Source: Zygnema cylindricum
Lineage: Eukaryota > Streptophyta > Zygnematophyceae > Zygnematales > Zygnemataceae
Reading direction: 5' to 3'
Assembly: GCA_037447655.1 (NCBI GenBank)
Contig: JBBHKE010001487.1
Span: forward strand, 53,371 to 117,370
Length of the DNA stretch: 64,000 bases
Shown here: positions 32,489-44,605 of the stretch, piece after piece
Layout: every line of letters begins with the position of its first letter
Position numbering within the stretch: position 1 is the first letter of the stretch
Program-made: the position numbers and the translations under genes
Notes under the pieces: model-generated
Databases searched by the model: none
What the model was told of the DNA's origin: nothing
Seen by the model: only the letters and a program-made list of their open reading frames with translations

Positions 32489-33310
32489 CTATGATGGTTT
32501 TGAAGCGCTTGTAATGCATGTGTAGATTTCGTTAGATTTGAGGATTTAGCTTCAATATTCAGTTCGGGGAGCATAGTGGACAGTATTGCTTACTGTTCTT
32601 TGACCTTATAGGCATCTTGTATACTCCTTTGTAGAATGGTTAAGGCCTCCGCGGTGATGTTAGAGGCTGTTTTCGGGATAAGGGCTTTAGATTCTCTAGC
32701 GAAAGATAATGGTATATGAGTGTTAATGGATTTAGACTCACGATTATGATCGGGATTCCCTTTGAAAAGAGCTGCCCGCTGTTGGACGGTTGATTCTCTG
32801 AGAGATTGCCTGGCAAAAGAGGGCATATGGAATACCGTCCGAGCCATTCCAGTTAATTACGGTTTGACCTGTGCCATAAGCGCGGCAAACTGCTCCTTCT
32901 TCATGGCCGCCATGGTTGCCTGCATCTCTGCTCTATCTTGGTCCCTCATGCTGATTTGGGGGACGTGTCATTCTCTCCCCCTTTTGGTGGATTGACCAAT
33001 TAAGTTGAGCGAGCAGGTATACCGATGTTTTTAATTTGATTTTGATAACTGAAATCTGGATTTTTAATATGACATCGCTGTACGTCATGACCTGTTTGAT
33101 TGCACTGAGTACACATGGCTGCCTTGTCTGGACAGCTGCGTGCGTCGTGACCACTGTGATAGCACGGAAACATATACGCCCTCCAGGCGTCGTCAGTAAA
33201 GATCCCATGGCGGGGACCCTTCGAGGTCTTGGGTTGAGCCATGGGTTGCGCGGGTTAGGATCCTGGCTAGGATTTGGATTTGGGTAATCTTTAGGTGAAG
33301 GTTTTGGCCG
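32489..33310 (-). pseudogene. Gag C-terminal part with zinc knuckle
   Basis: Minus strand. A proline/arginine-rich spacer leads to a CX2CX4HX4C zinc knuckle (CTQCNQTGHDVQRC, about 33115-33075). It is preceded by a second, damaged knuckle, FPCYHSGHDARSC, whose first Cys is missing. Downstream, 32847-32590 encodes RESTVQQRAALFKGNPDHNR and ITAEALTILQRSIQDAYKV, then one stop and a further open stretch up to the LTR insertion at 32484. It would bind the element RNA. Several frameshifts are present. Confidence 0.6.
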
Positions 33311-33314
33311 CTTG

Positions 33315-33447
33315 TGTAGTAACTAATGGTTTTATTAGTATTTTCTAGGTCTGAAAAGAAATATAGAAGTCGAGGCAGTCTATCTCTAACTTCTCTCTCC
33401 AACTCTCAAACTTGTCGCAGTCACTGAGAAATTGGAGAGGAAGCTAG
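33315..33447 (+). mobile_element. 133-bp fragment of LTR family D within gag
   Basis: Nearly identical to the first 130 or so bases of the LTR at 28183 (TGTAG...ACTAATGG to GGAGAGGAAGCTAG). It stops exactly at the end of an internal inverted repeat, just before AGCCATGG. No target duplication was found (GCTTG left, TCGAG right). The low divergence suggests a recent origin. Confidence 0.8.
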
Positions 33448-34241
33448 TCGAGATTGTGTGGGAAACTGACCCTCAAATTTTTGTACTGCCTTAGCCTTTG
33501 ACATGAGATCTGATAGGGCCTCACGCAAAGTTTCCATACGTGACCGCAATGCCGGGGTTGTTTCACCAGGTCTGCGTTCGAAATTCAGTAATTCTTTGAC
33601 TTGGTCAGGATTATACATCCAATACTCGTCCTGTAATAAATCGAAAATTAACGAGACTGGATCTCTTAGAGGGACTAGCATTTCAGGTCTAGCCGGAATT
33701 GCAGCCCTAGGCGCCACTGCAAATTGATGAGGAACCTCACGTATTTCAGGTGAAACCTCGTTGCATGCAGAGTCATACACTGCCGGGACAGCGGGTTGGA
33801 AAGGAATATCGAGGCTGCCAATTTTGGCCAAAGCTCCGGAATAAGCGGGTGTTATTTTGGTCATAGCACAAATTTCCTCGTATTTCCGTGTATAAAGGAT
33901 AGGGCAGATCCTCTGAGGTATCTCTCTAGCAAAGAAAAAACGACCCGCAGATCGTAACGGTCTTGATACTGAAACGCAAGGTCACGCTTTTCGGTATTGA
34001 AAAGCATGCGAAAGTGGGACAAAGACATGGTGTCCTTGAGACCAGAAAAACAAAAATGATGTTTACCATTTCCGGTGTCCATGGACGAGGCCATGTCCAC
34101 GCTGAAAGGACTGTGATTAGTGTTTATGGTATGGCCCACTGAGAAAATTGATAGCGATAAATCTAAACCCTGTATGTCAAGCGAGTCGGTGTCCGAATCT
34201 TCCCCCGAATTGTGGGTGAAAGATGAAGAAACAGACGACAT
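33448..34241 (-). pseudogene. Gag capsid-like region of the methyltransferase element
   Basis: Two minus-strand frames, 34241-33861 and 33864-33448, overlap by 4 bp (stop/ATG). The first begins MSSVSSSFTHNSGEDSDTDS and includes CFSGLKDTMSLSHFRMLF and YLRGSALSFIHGN. The second includes LLQDEYWMYNPDQVKELLNF and ALRSRMETLREALSDL. The layout (folded helical region, then zinc knuckle, then protease) identifies gag, although the sequence is not close to families I know. The region is cut at 33447 by an LTR fragment. Confidence 0.6.
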
Positions 34242-34261
34242 AGACCTATGGAGAGAAGAAA

Positions 34262-34632
34262 GAGGAGATCTCGACTGACTGGATGATCCTAAAAATGGAG
34301 ACTAAACTGCTAAGTTTGGAAAAGATATCGGAGGGGAGCTGGCCGTAATCAATTCTCTGGGCGGCCCCCGGTAAGCACTTGAGCTTTTGGTGGTACCAAC
34401 CGGGAACTGTAAATTATTCTAGTCCGTTGGCATGTAACCAGAAGATGGTCTTATCCGGATGCAACTAAATGCCGAACACACACAAAAGTATGCTAATGAC
34501 CGCAAACTAGACACACCACGCAGTTTCGTCTATCCTGTATCACCGGAGTCCGTCTACTCGTAAACTGTCTTTTTCAATCCCACTCACGTCACGCCTTGCC
34601 TAGCAAACTCATGTCACCTGTGCAAGGCCACT
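34262..34632 (-). other. Probable leader of the methyltransferase element
   Basis: Non-coding stretch upstream of gag. No clear primer-binding site was recognised. Confidence 0.35.
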
Positions 34633-34840
34633 TGCGGCCAGATATAATAAGCAGGAAACTATTCAGGGCCACCACGGCCAGATGTAATAAAACAAGAAAC
34701 TGTTCAGGGCCAACACGACCAGATGTAATAAAGTACGAAACTATTCAGGGCCGACACGACCAAATGTAATAAAGCCGGCAACTATTCAGGGCCACCACGG
34801 CTAGATGTAATAAAGCAAGAAACAGTTAATCAAGACGGAT
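34633..34840. repeat. Five tandem units of about 41 bp
   Basis: Units containing GATGTAATAAA...GAAACTATTCAGGGCC begin near 34641, 34681, 34722, 34763 and 34804. They diverge by a few bases each. They lie upstream of gag on the minus strand, so they may be in the LTR or leader of the methyltransferase element. Confidence 0.85.
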
Positions 34841-35960
34841 CAGGGTCAGATCTAGGACCATGCAACGATGATGTCATATGTGGAGGGAACATGCAGCCTT
34901 CGGCAAGATATCTAACCCTCTAAACGGGTGCGCTTGACAACCTATACGCGCCTGCACCCACAAGGATTGGTTGCTCACCTAAAGCGATAACATCCAGTAT
35001 GATACCTTAAATATTCCTCGACGATGCTCCAGTTCGAAGTTATCGTAATCACACCACCACTTAATGCCAAAGTAGTTAGTAGCGTGTTAGGGTACGCGTA
35101 TCAGCTTTAAGCAACGCTCTACCCAACTATTAAAGCAGTTATAATTTTATGTGATAATTCGTGGAAGCTAATTTATATATATTTAAATGTATATAATATA
35201 TTTTTTTCTGGGTTTTTTTTTTTAATATGGAAATTTTTTTTTGAAGTTTTTAGGTTTGCTAGGCATTCTAAATGAGTTAATCCGGTAGGTGGATAGAAAG
35301 ACAAAAACTATACTGGATTTACAGATAAAATCATCAATATCCAACTCAAAGCCCACCAAGCAACGAAACCCTAAAAATTGAGAATGACAACAAACTAGAA
35401 CAATCCAAAGAAAGCAACTAGACTGGAAAAGAAAACAAAACAACTAATCAATGCTCGAATGAAAAAGAAAAACAAATTACAGCACGGGAATATTTGCGAC
35501 AGTAGCCACTAGGCCCTGAAGTCTTGAATATTCCCTACAAGAGTCCATCTAGCAAACAGCAAGCTCTCCTTAACCGGATGAGACCTCCAAAAACAAACCG
35601 ACACTCCCAAAGTCAGAAGAAAAAGAAGATAAACGACGAAAACCACGCAACAACACTAATACACACAAGCTTCACAGTCCAGAATTCGTAGAGCGTGGTA
35701 AGTGAGACACCATCTGGAAGGAAACCTTGCAGACCGATAGATTAGGTAAGGACTTAGTACAGAAAAGAGAGATCAAGAAAGCTCAAAGACAAAGCTAGCA
35801 AGAGACTAAGGATCCGGAAAGAGAAACCCTAATCAACAAGCAACTGATACTAAATATCCCGCAGAGGAATGCTAACTTAAAACTAGAAGAGAGGTTCGAC
35901 AAATCCTGAGAATGTAGATTGCCAGAAAACGACAACTCTCCAATGTTAGATTCCCGTGCT
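34841..35960. other. Unassigned, possible LTR remnant then AC-rich DNA
   Basis: No gene. A 5' LTR of the methyltransferase element would be expected here but cannot be delimited, because its partner is missing. From 35260 to 35950 the plus strand is A-rich with no recognised motif. Confidence 0.3.
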
Positions 35961-37595
35961 GTAATTTGCAACTAATCCTACGCGGCCATATGGCCTTTAT
36001 CCTATGCTGTCGCCTATCGTACAGCTACACTAATTTTTATATGTCTCGGAGCAAGCAGCTTTCTATGTACAAACGCTGCCAGTTTCTAGAGGTGGCCGCT
36101 ATGTGGCCGCCTTGGGAAGCCTTACATCTACACCTCGAGGATGAAAACCCTCCCTACGCTACAAAAGTAATGCATGAACTTGCGAGGGTTTACGACTTGG
36201 ACATGTGTCAAGTATGTAACCGTTTGAGTCCATAAGATGTCAGGTTTGGAGTCGTTCGAATTCGCGAAATCCGATGCCGTACTGCAATCTGATTTCATGT
36301 AGGTAACATGGTACGACCTCAGTCCCGTTCGTATCTTCAACTGAACACTCAGCCACCGACCTATAATATTCATTTATACCCCAATTAGTATAAGAATCCA
36401 CTATAATACTCGCTGACGTCTTGCGGCATGACACACATTTTGTCTTTTTCACTTCACATGAGCTCCAATGTGAGAGCACATGTTTGCATTTAACTTAGCC
36501 GCAAAATTGAAATCTAATCGTGAAGCGTTCATAGAACCAAGACTCAAATTAAAAGACGATGTCATATGGATAAAGTAACTAACACGAAACTAAATAAACT
36601 TCGCACACGATAAGAAAACGCACTTGCGTAGAAATATCGATGAAACTAAATGATAAAAACGCACTTCGTCACGCGTGACCAAATCAAGCCACACTATTTA
36701 CGAATCAATATTGCGATGCGAGGAATTTAGGCGAATGTACGCAAAGTTTCATTTCATAAAGCAAAACTTTCAACTGGAATGTTTCATTAAAGCAAGTGGG
36801 ATCTATATGGTATCATAATTCTTATAAGCAATGGTCCACGCAAAAGTGGAATATACAACATTTTCACCAAAAAATTTAAACATTGGATATCTTTTGAAAT
36901 TTAAGAGGGATTGCTTAATTATTTTCAATCATCTATCATTATTGCAAATTGAGAGTTCTTCACTTTGCGAATCACCAATATGCAGCTCTAGAGTGAAGAT
37001 TTTGACTTAAATGAAAAAAAAAAAAAAAAACAACACATATAAGAATCATTCACGTCAAATGACACACTAATTTCACTCTAAAAGGTAATAAAGCAGGGTG
37101 GGAAAATTTCAGAAAAAGCAAATGGGGAAATTCAAAAAAATGCAAGAAGATTGGAGCATTTTGTTGACATTACAACTAACTAGAGAACTAAACGTTTCTA
37201 CAAACATTAAACTTTTTAATGATAACGAAAAAATTGTATAAAATACCTTAAAACATTCAATGTAAAAAAAATATTAACAAATTCGAAATTGTTTTATGAA
37301 TTCAAAAACGTAAACAAAAGCTTTTCACAACCATACTTTTCTAAATCTTTTTAAAATATCAGGTAAAAAGCCTTATACATTGAAAAAAAACTCGTGAACA
37401 ATAAAGAAACCAATAATTTTTCTAAAATGCCAATCCTCCAAAAGGGATAAATAAAAACAAAAAAACTTAACAACAACACCAAAATCAATAATAAAAAAAG
37501 TTTGATGATAGTATTTAAATTTCATCATTATATGTTTCCAATATGAAAAAAACCAACAATTTAGTGATAATTTCTATTAAATTACAAATATGCAC
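35961..37595. other. Unassigned, A-rich
   Basis: An 89-codon frame at 35966-36235 has no recognised motif. The remainder is A-rich with poly-A runs (near 37014-37030). No repeat shared with other parts of the window was seen. Confidence 0.35.
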
Positions 37596-39828
37596 CATTT
37601 CACATTGACGTTGGCATTGGCATTGGCATTGGCATTGACATTGACATTGACACCGACATTGTCATTGTCATTGCCATTGGCATTAACATTGACATTGACA
37701 TTGGCATTGGCATTGACATTGACATTGACAAAAAAATAAATATTGACATTAGCATCAACATGTATATTGACATTTGCATTGACATCAGCATTGACATTCA
37801 CATTGGTATTGACATTGACATTGACATTGGCATTGACATTGACATTGGCATAAACTTTGGCATTGACATTCACATTGATATTGACATTGACATTAACATT
37901 GGAGTGACATTTGCATTCACATTGACATTGACATTGGCATAAACATATGCATTGGCATAGATATTATCATTTACATTGGCATTGACAATGACCCTGATAT
38001 TGATATAGACATTCGCATTGTCATTTTTATTGGCATTGACATTGACATTGACATTTTCATCGGCTTTGACATTGTCATTGACATTGACATTAGCATTGGC
38101 ATTGGCATTGGCATTGACATTGGCATAGACATTTTTATTGATATTGATATTCACATTCGCATTGGCATTAACATTAGTCTTAACATTGACATTTGTATTG
38201 GCAATGACATTGGCATTGACAATGACATTGACATTGGCATGAACATTGGCATTGAAATTATCATTGACATTAATATTGACATTGACATTGGCATTGACCT
38301 TGTAAGTGACATTAAGATTGACATAGACATTGACATTGACATTAACATTGGTATAAACATTCGCATTGGGATAGACATTGATATTGACATTGACATTGGC
38401 ATTTACATTAGCATTGATATTAGCGTTGACATTGGCATTAACATTGACATTGACATTGACATTCACATAAAAACTGGCATTGGAACAGACATTGACATTG
38501 ACATTAGCATTGACATTCACATTGACATTTGCATTGGCATTCATTTTGACATTGACATTGGCATCGGCATTGACATTGGCATCGGCATTGACATTGACAT
38601 TTGCGTCGGTATTAACATTGGCCTTGACATTGATTTTTCACTGGCATTGACTTTAAAATTGACTTTGGCATTGAGATTGATATTGACCTTGATATTGGCA
38701 TAAACATTGGCAATGACATTGCCATTGATATTGACATTGACAATGGGATTGGCATTGACATTGGCATTGACATTAACATTGACATTGACATTGAAATTGG
38801 CATTGAAATTGACATTGACATTGGCATTGACATTCTCATTGGCTTTGACATTGACATTGACAATGATATTGGCATTGGCATTGATATTGACATTAACGTT
38901 GACATTGACATTGATATTAGCATTGATATTGATATTGACATTACCATTGACATTGACATTGATATTGACATTGACATTCACATTGACGATTTCATTGACA
39001 TTGACACTGTCATTGACTATGGCTTTGGCTTTGACATTGATATTGCCATTGGCATTGATATTGACATTGGCTTTGACATTAACATTAACATAAGCATAAA
39101 CATTAGCATTGGCATAGATATTCACATTGGCATAATCATAAGCAATGGCATAGACATTTACATTGGCATTAACATTTACATTGACATTGGCATTGACATT
39201 GACATTAGCATAAAAACTGGCACTGGCACAGACATTGTCATTGACATAAACATTAACATTCATATTAACATTTGCATTGACCATGACATTGACATTGGTA
39301 TTCACATTGGCATTGACATTGGCATCGGCATTGACATTGACATTGGCATTGGCATTAAAATTGGCCTTGATATTGACATTTCAATGGCATTGACATTAAA
39401 ATTGACATTGGCATTGACAAATCATTCACATTGACATTGACATATACATTGGCAATGGCATTGAAATTGACATTGACATTGACATTGGTATTAATATTGA
39501 CATTGACATTGGCATTGACATTGACTGTGACATTAACATTAAGATTGGCATTGATTTTAATATTTATATTGGCATTGACATTGGCATTAATATTGACTTT
39601 AACATTGACATTGGCATAAACATTGGCATTGGCCCAAACATTGACATTGAGATTTTTATTGACAATGACATTGAAATTGACATTGACATTGGCACCGACA
39701 TACACATTGACATTGACATTGGCATTAACATTGACATTGACATTGACATTGGCATTAACATTGGCCATGACATTGACATTTGTACTGGCATTGACATTGG
39801 CATTGACATTGTAATTGACATTGTTATT
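37596..39828 (+). repeat. Hexanucleotide array ATTG(A/G)C, left part
   Basis: About 2.2 kb of ATTGAC and ATTGGC units in plus orientation, with ATTGAT, ATTAAC, AAATTG and ATAAAC variants, interspersed without an obvious longer period. The frame is kept almost throughout, so several reading frames on both strands stay open (Ile-Asp/Ile-Gly, Leu-Thr/Leu-Ala, Asn-Val/Asn-Ala, Met-Ser/Met-Pro). These are artefacts. Confidence 0.95.
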
Positions 39829-41141
39829 TGTTTTTTTTGAAAAGTTGGTTTCGTGCGTACTCGAGATTTTGTGCGCACGCGACGTTTCGCGTTCGTACAA
39901 TATTATCGAAAGTAATGTGGTGGTTCGAATGGATTTGCGGATTGGGGGAGTAAATGTACGAGTAAAATTAAAGGGACGTGAGGTAGTAATTGAGTGGCGC
40001 GGAATGCGTTAAGAAATGGACGGCGGATCGCGACGCGATCCGATGTGAAGTTTACGAAATGTACGTCGCCGGTACGGAACATATAATTTGAACAAATGTA
40101 ATTTATATGCGACAAGCGACGTTTATGAAAAATGACATGTACTTTATTTGCCGCATTTATTGCAAAGGACGCGGCTGCGGTACGGAAATGATTTCGGTTG
40201 TACGATTATTATTTTTAACAAGTGGACGTGAATGACTAAATTCTCTTCGCGACGTCGTGGGATATTTGACGACTCGCGTGGATTTCGTTTGGATTTTTAT
40301 GACCACGTGGCGCGACATCAAGGGTGCCGAATAAGATCGACGGACGGCGGATATAGGCCGTCGATATTTTTCAAGTAGTAGAGACGCGAAATCGCGTCAA
40401 TCAGACGATGTTTATTTTGGACGTCCCGGATTGTTTGACGAAATACGAGGAGTTCCATTGAGTGACTCAGCATGACTAAGCGTACGATTTTGTAAGATTG
40501 TGTGTACTTTGTAAATATTTACAACAATGGTTTGTCTTTATGTGCATTAGTTATTAGTGTAGATTTACTCTTTTTGACATACCTCGAAGTATTCGGGTTT
40601 ATTAACATTAATTGAGGTAGCTAGTAGATCGCGTACGGCTGGTATGCCTCCGTACACTCAATAATGAGCTCGTGAATATTTGTAGGACTTAGTCATTTTT
40701 AGTCATAGGAACTTTTGGACCAAAAACTGTTTATGGTGTTTTTTGTTAATTTTTATCTGAGGATTACTCTCAGATCTGTTGGCAGAATTATCTGAAATTC
40801 TGCATGTGTGTTCGTCTTTATATTTTTATTATTGTCACAAATTTTCAGGCCTATTGTATGCCTGGTCTGTGTTTTACTTCATTGTGAAGTTAGTCTGTTT
40901 TATCAAAGTTCTGGCAGACTGTTTTTCTGCAACTTTGACTAGATAATGTGATCGCTCTGTCTATTATATTTGTCTGAAACTTTGTGAGGTTATTCCAAAT
41001 CCTAGATACTATCTGTTGATGTAGTTTCAGCTTGTTTTATTATTTTTGTAGAATTCTGTGTTGATTCAAAGTAGGCTGTTTTTGGGTAGTCTGTGGTGCT
41101 TCCGAGGGTGAATCCATGGCTAGAAATGGCTATGGACAACA
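39829..41141 (+). mobile_element. Solo LTR (family A) inserted in the hexamer array
   Basis: 1313 bp, TGTTTTTTTTGAAAAG to TATGGACAACA, flanked by the 5-bp duplication TTATT (39824-39828 and 41142-41146). Removing it restores the array text ACATTG-TTATT-GACATTG. It is the reverse-orientation relative of 15323-16936, without the MITE. Palindromes: CGGATCGC-GAC-GCGATCCG (40024-40042) and GACGCGA-AA-TCGCGTC (40383-40398). Confidence 0.9.
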
Positions 41142-43475
41142 TTATTGACATTGATATTGGCACAAACATTGGCATTGGAAGAAACATTGACATTGAAATT
41201 GACATTAACATTGACATTGACATTCACATTGGCATTGACATTGACATTGACATTCCCATTGACATTGACCTTGATATTGACATTGACATTCGCATTAGCG
41301 TTTACATTGACATTGTCATTCCCTTTGACATTGACAATGACATTGACATAGACATTGGCATTGACATTGACATTGGCATTGGGATAAACATTAACATTGA
41401 CATTGGCATTGACATTGACATTGATATACGCATTGGCATTGACATTGATATTGACATTGACATTTGCATTGGCGTGTACATTGGCATTCATTATGACATT
41501 GACATATATATTGGCATTGACATTGACATTGAGATTAACATTAAAATTGATATTAGCATTGATATTGACATTGATATGGGCATTAACATTAACATTGACA
41601 TTAACATTATCATTGGCATTAACGCTACCATTGTTATTGACATTGACATTGACATTGATAGTGATATTGACATTGATATTGGCATTGGCATAAACATTGA
41701 CATTGAGATTGACATTGGCATTGTCATTGGCATTAACATTACCATTGGTATTGACATTGTCATTGATATTGACATTGACATTGACATTATTATTGACATT
41801 GACATTGGCATTATTATTGACATTGGCATTTACATTGATATTGAAATAGACATTGACATTTGCATTAACATTGACATTAACATTAACATTGGCAACGACA
41901 TTGCCATTGGCATTGACATAAAAATTGATATAAACATCGACATTGATATTAGCATTGACATCTACATTGGCATAGGCATTGACATTCGCATTGACATTGA
42001 AATTAGCATTGATATTGGCTTTGGCATAGACATTGATATTAACATTAACATAGGTATTGACATAGACATTGGCAACGGCATTGATATTGGCATTGATCTT
42101 GAGATCGACATTGATATTGACATTGGCATTGGCATTGACATTAATATAGACATTACCATTGATATGGCATTTGGATTGACACAGAAATTGACAATGAGAA
42201 TGACAATGACAATGATATTGACATTGACATTGGCATTGACATTGACATTTAAATTGACATTGACATTGATATTCAGATTGACATTCAAATTGGCGTTTAC
42301 ATTGACATTGACATGGACAATGGTATCGAAATTGTCGTTGATATTGACATTTACCTTGCCATTGGCATTGACATTGACATTGATATTGTCATTAAATTGA
42401 CATTGGCATTACTATTGACATTGACATTGGCATTGGCACTGACATTCACATAGGCATTGACATTGACATTGATATATGCATTGACATTGACATTAATATT
42501 AACATTGAAATTGATATTAACATTTACATTCACATTGGCCTTTACATTGACATTGACAAAATAACATATGCATTGACATTGAAATTGACATATGCATTGA
42601 CATTGTCATTGATATTGACATTGACATTCACATTGGCGTTAACACTGACATTGTCATGAACATTGGCATTGACATTGACATAGATATTGATATTGGCATA
42701 GATTTTGACTTTGACATTGCCATAGAAATTGGCATTGGCATTGGCATTGGCATTGATATTAACAGATGGATTAGCAATGACATTGGCATAAACATGGACA
42801 TTGACATTGATATTGACATTGACTTGACATTGACGTTGGTATTGATATTGACATTAACATTGACATTGGAATTAACATATACATTAACATTGACATTGAC
42901 ATTATTTTTTGCGTTGACATTGACATTCAAATTGATATTGGTAATGGCATTGGCATTAAAATTGACATTGGCATTGCCATTTGCATTAAAATTGGCATTC
43001 CCATTGAAATTCACATTGGCAAAGTTAATGACATCAACATTATGATTGACATTGTTATTATATTTAACATTGCTATCGGCATTGACATTTGTATCGGTAT
43101 TTACATTCATATTGACATTGACATTGACCTTGACATTGACTTCATATTGATATTGGCATTGATATTGACATTGACATTGAAATTGACATCGACATTGATA
43201 TTGACATTGACAATGATATTGGCACCGCTATTGACATTTCTATCGGCATTGACATTGATATTAGCATTGACAATCACTTTTCATTGATATTGACATTGAC
43301 ATTGATATTGACATTGATATTGACATTGACATTGATATTGATATTGGCATTCACATTGACATTAGCATTGGCACTGGTTTTGGCATTGGTTTTGACATTA
43401 TTATTGTTTTTCACAATGACATTGGCAACGATATTGACATGTGTATCGGCATTAACATGTACATTGTCAAGCCAT
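41142..43475 (+). repeat. Hexanucleotide array ATTG(A/G)C, right part
   Basis: Continuation of the array in the same orientation and phase style. The first 1.2 kb or so is especially regular (435 codons open in the Ile-Asp frame). Toward 43475 units become more varied (CATTGGTTTTGGC, TATCGGC) and the array fades into ordinary DNA. Confidence 0.95.
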
Positions 43476-44334
43476 ATTATGTTGGTATTTTATTTTAGTT
43501 AGTTTGTATGAATATCACGTGTTGCAGCCACACTAATTACGTTTGGGGTACAAATCGTGTGTAGACGCATGTATTATTATTTACAGTGATCGAAGTGACG
43601 CCGAAAATTCCGCGACGAAATGGAGATATATATTCGCGGGAACTACGACGACCGTACTTAGATATTCGTCGCAGATTTTAAAGTCATGCGGCGGCCTTCT
43701 ATTAGGAAATTGGATGTACGATTTGGGACCGTTGGGGCTCCGATCTGATTTGTTGAAATTTAAATCGTGATCATTTGGAGGTTCATGCATTTCTATGTAT
43801 TTAGGAAACGTATTAATCCGCGGACTGTGACTTGTGTAACATAGGCATATGGTCGTGGCTGCTTATTGGCTAGGATCCAAAGTAAGTGTAAATTGTACAT
43901 TTAATACTTTCACGCTCTTGGTTAGTTGGCGTTAGTCTGAGGCCAGTACTCAGTCAAAATAGTTAGGTCTGTACTCTCATAATTTGAGAGTACATGAATT
44001 GGTCAAAGAGGACTTAGATTTTTCTGTCTTTTTCCCTTGTATTTTTCCCTAGTCAAATAGTCAATGTTTTCCTGTAAGGCATTTTCTGCCTTTAGCTTTT
44101 TAGCGCCTAATCTTTTCTCTCACTGTTATACTTTTTTGGTAAGCCCTACAATTTAATTCACTCGGTTTTGGTCGGAGTCCGCAAGGTTTCATTTCAGCAC
44201 CTCTTTTAGTTTGGATTTCTCCTACGACCGATTCTCTTAGGCTGTAACTAAATCTTATTTTATAATTGGTGAATTAGGGTTGTTTGATTTTCTGTTGGCT
44301 TTCCTGCAACTGGTTATTAGCGTGGCAGAATCCG
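43476..44334. other. Unassigned
   Basis: Overlapping short frames at 43543-43790 on both strands, without motif. The rest is T-rich non-coding sequence. Confidence 0.35.
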
Positions 44335-44605
44335 ATTATCTCGGATTCTCTACTGATTTCCATCGTTTCTTTCTTGTATTTTTCCGTTGCTAGTTTTACT
44401 TATTTGATTTTTTTGTTATTCTCTTTCTAGTGGCTTGCTGTCAAAATTGTATGAATTTTGTTATCTTGAATTGAAAACACTGTTTGCTATTTGTTGCTTT
44501 TGGTATTTTTCGGTTTTTGTATTTATTTATTCGCATTCCTAGACCTAACTCCTATAAGATATACATCCAAACCGTGGAGCTTAGTGGCTTTTATATGCTT
44601 AGTAT
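44335..44605 (+). repeat. Inverted repeat, left arm
   Basis: Reverse complement of 46632-46876 with moderate divergence (shared GATTCTCT.CTGATTTCCATC, GTATTTTTCGGTTTTTGT, CCTAACTCCT). The arms are separated by about 2 kb. They may be two copies of one element in opposite orientation. Confidence 0.75.

Noticed and set aside
41093-42400. 435-codon open frame of Ile-Asp-Ile-Gly repeats, and similar Asn-Val and Met-Ser frames on the other strand from 37600 to 43100
   Set aside because: A hexamer array without stop words in several frames produces these automatically; no start context or non-repeat domain is present.
37596-43475. Thousands of TTGACA words resembling bacterial -35 promoter boxes
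   Set aside because: They are the repeat unit itself, with no spaced -10 partner, and the sequence is eukaryotic.
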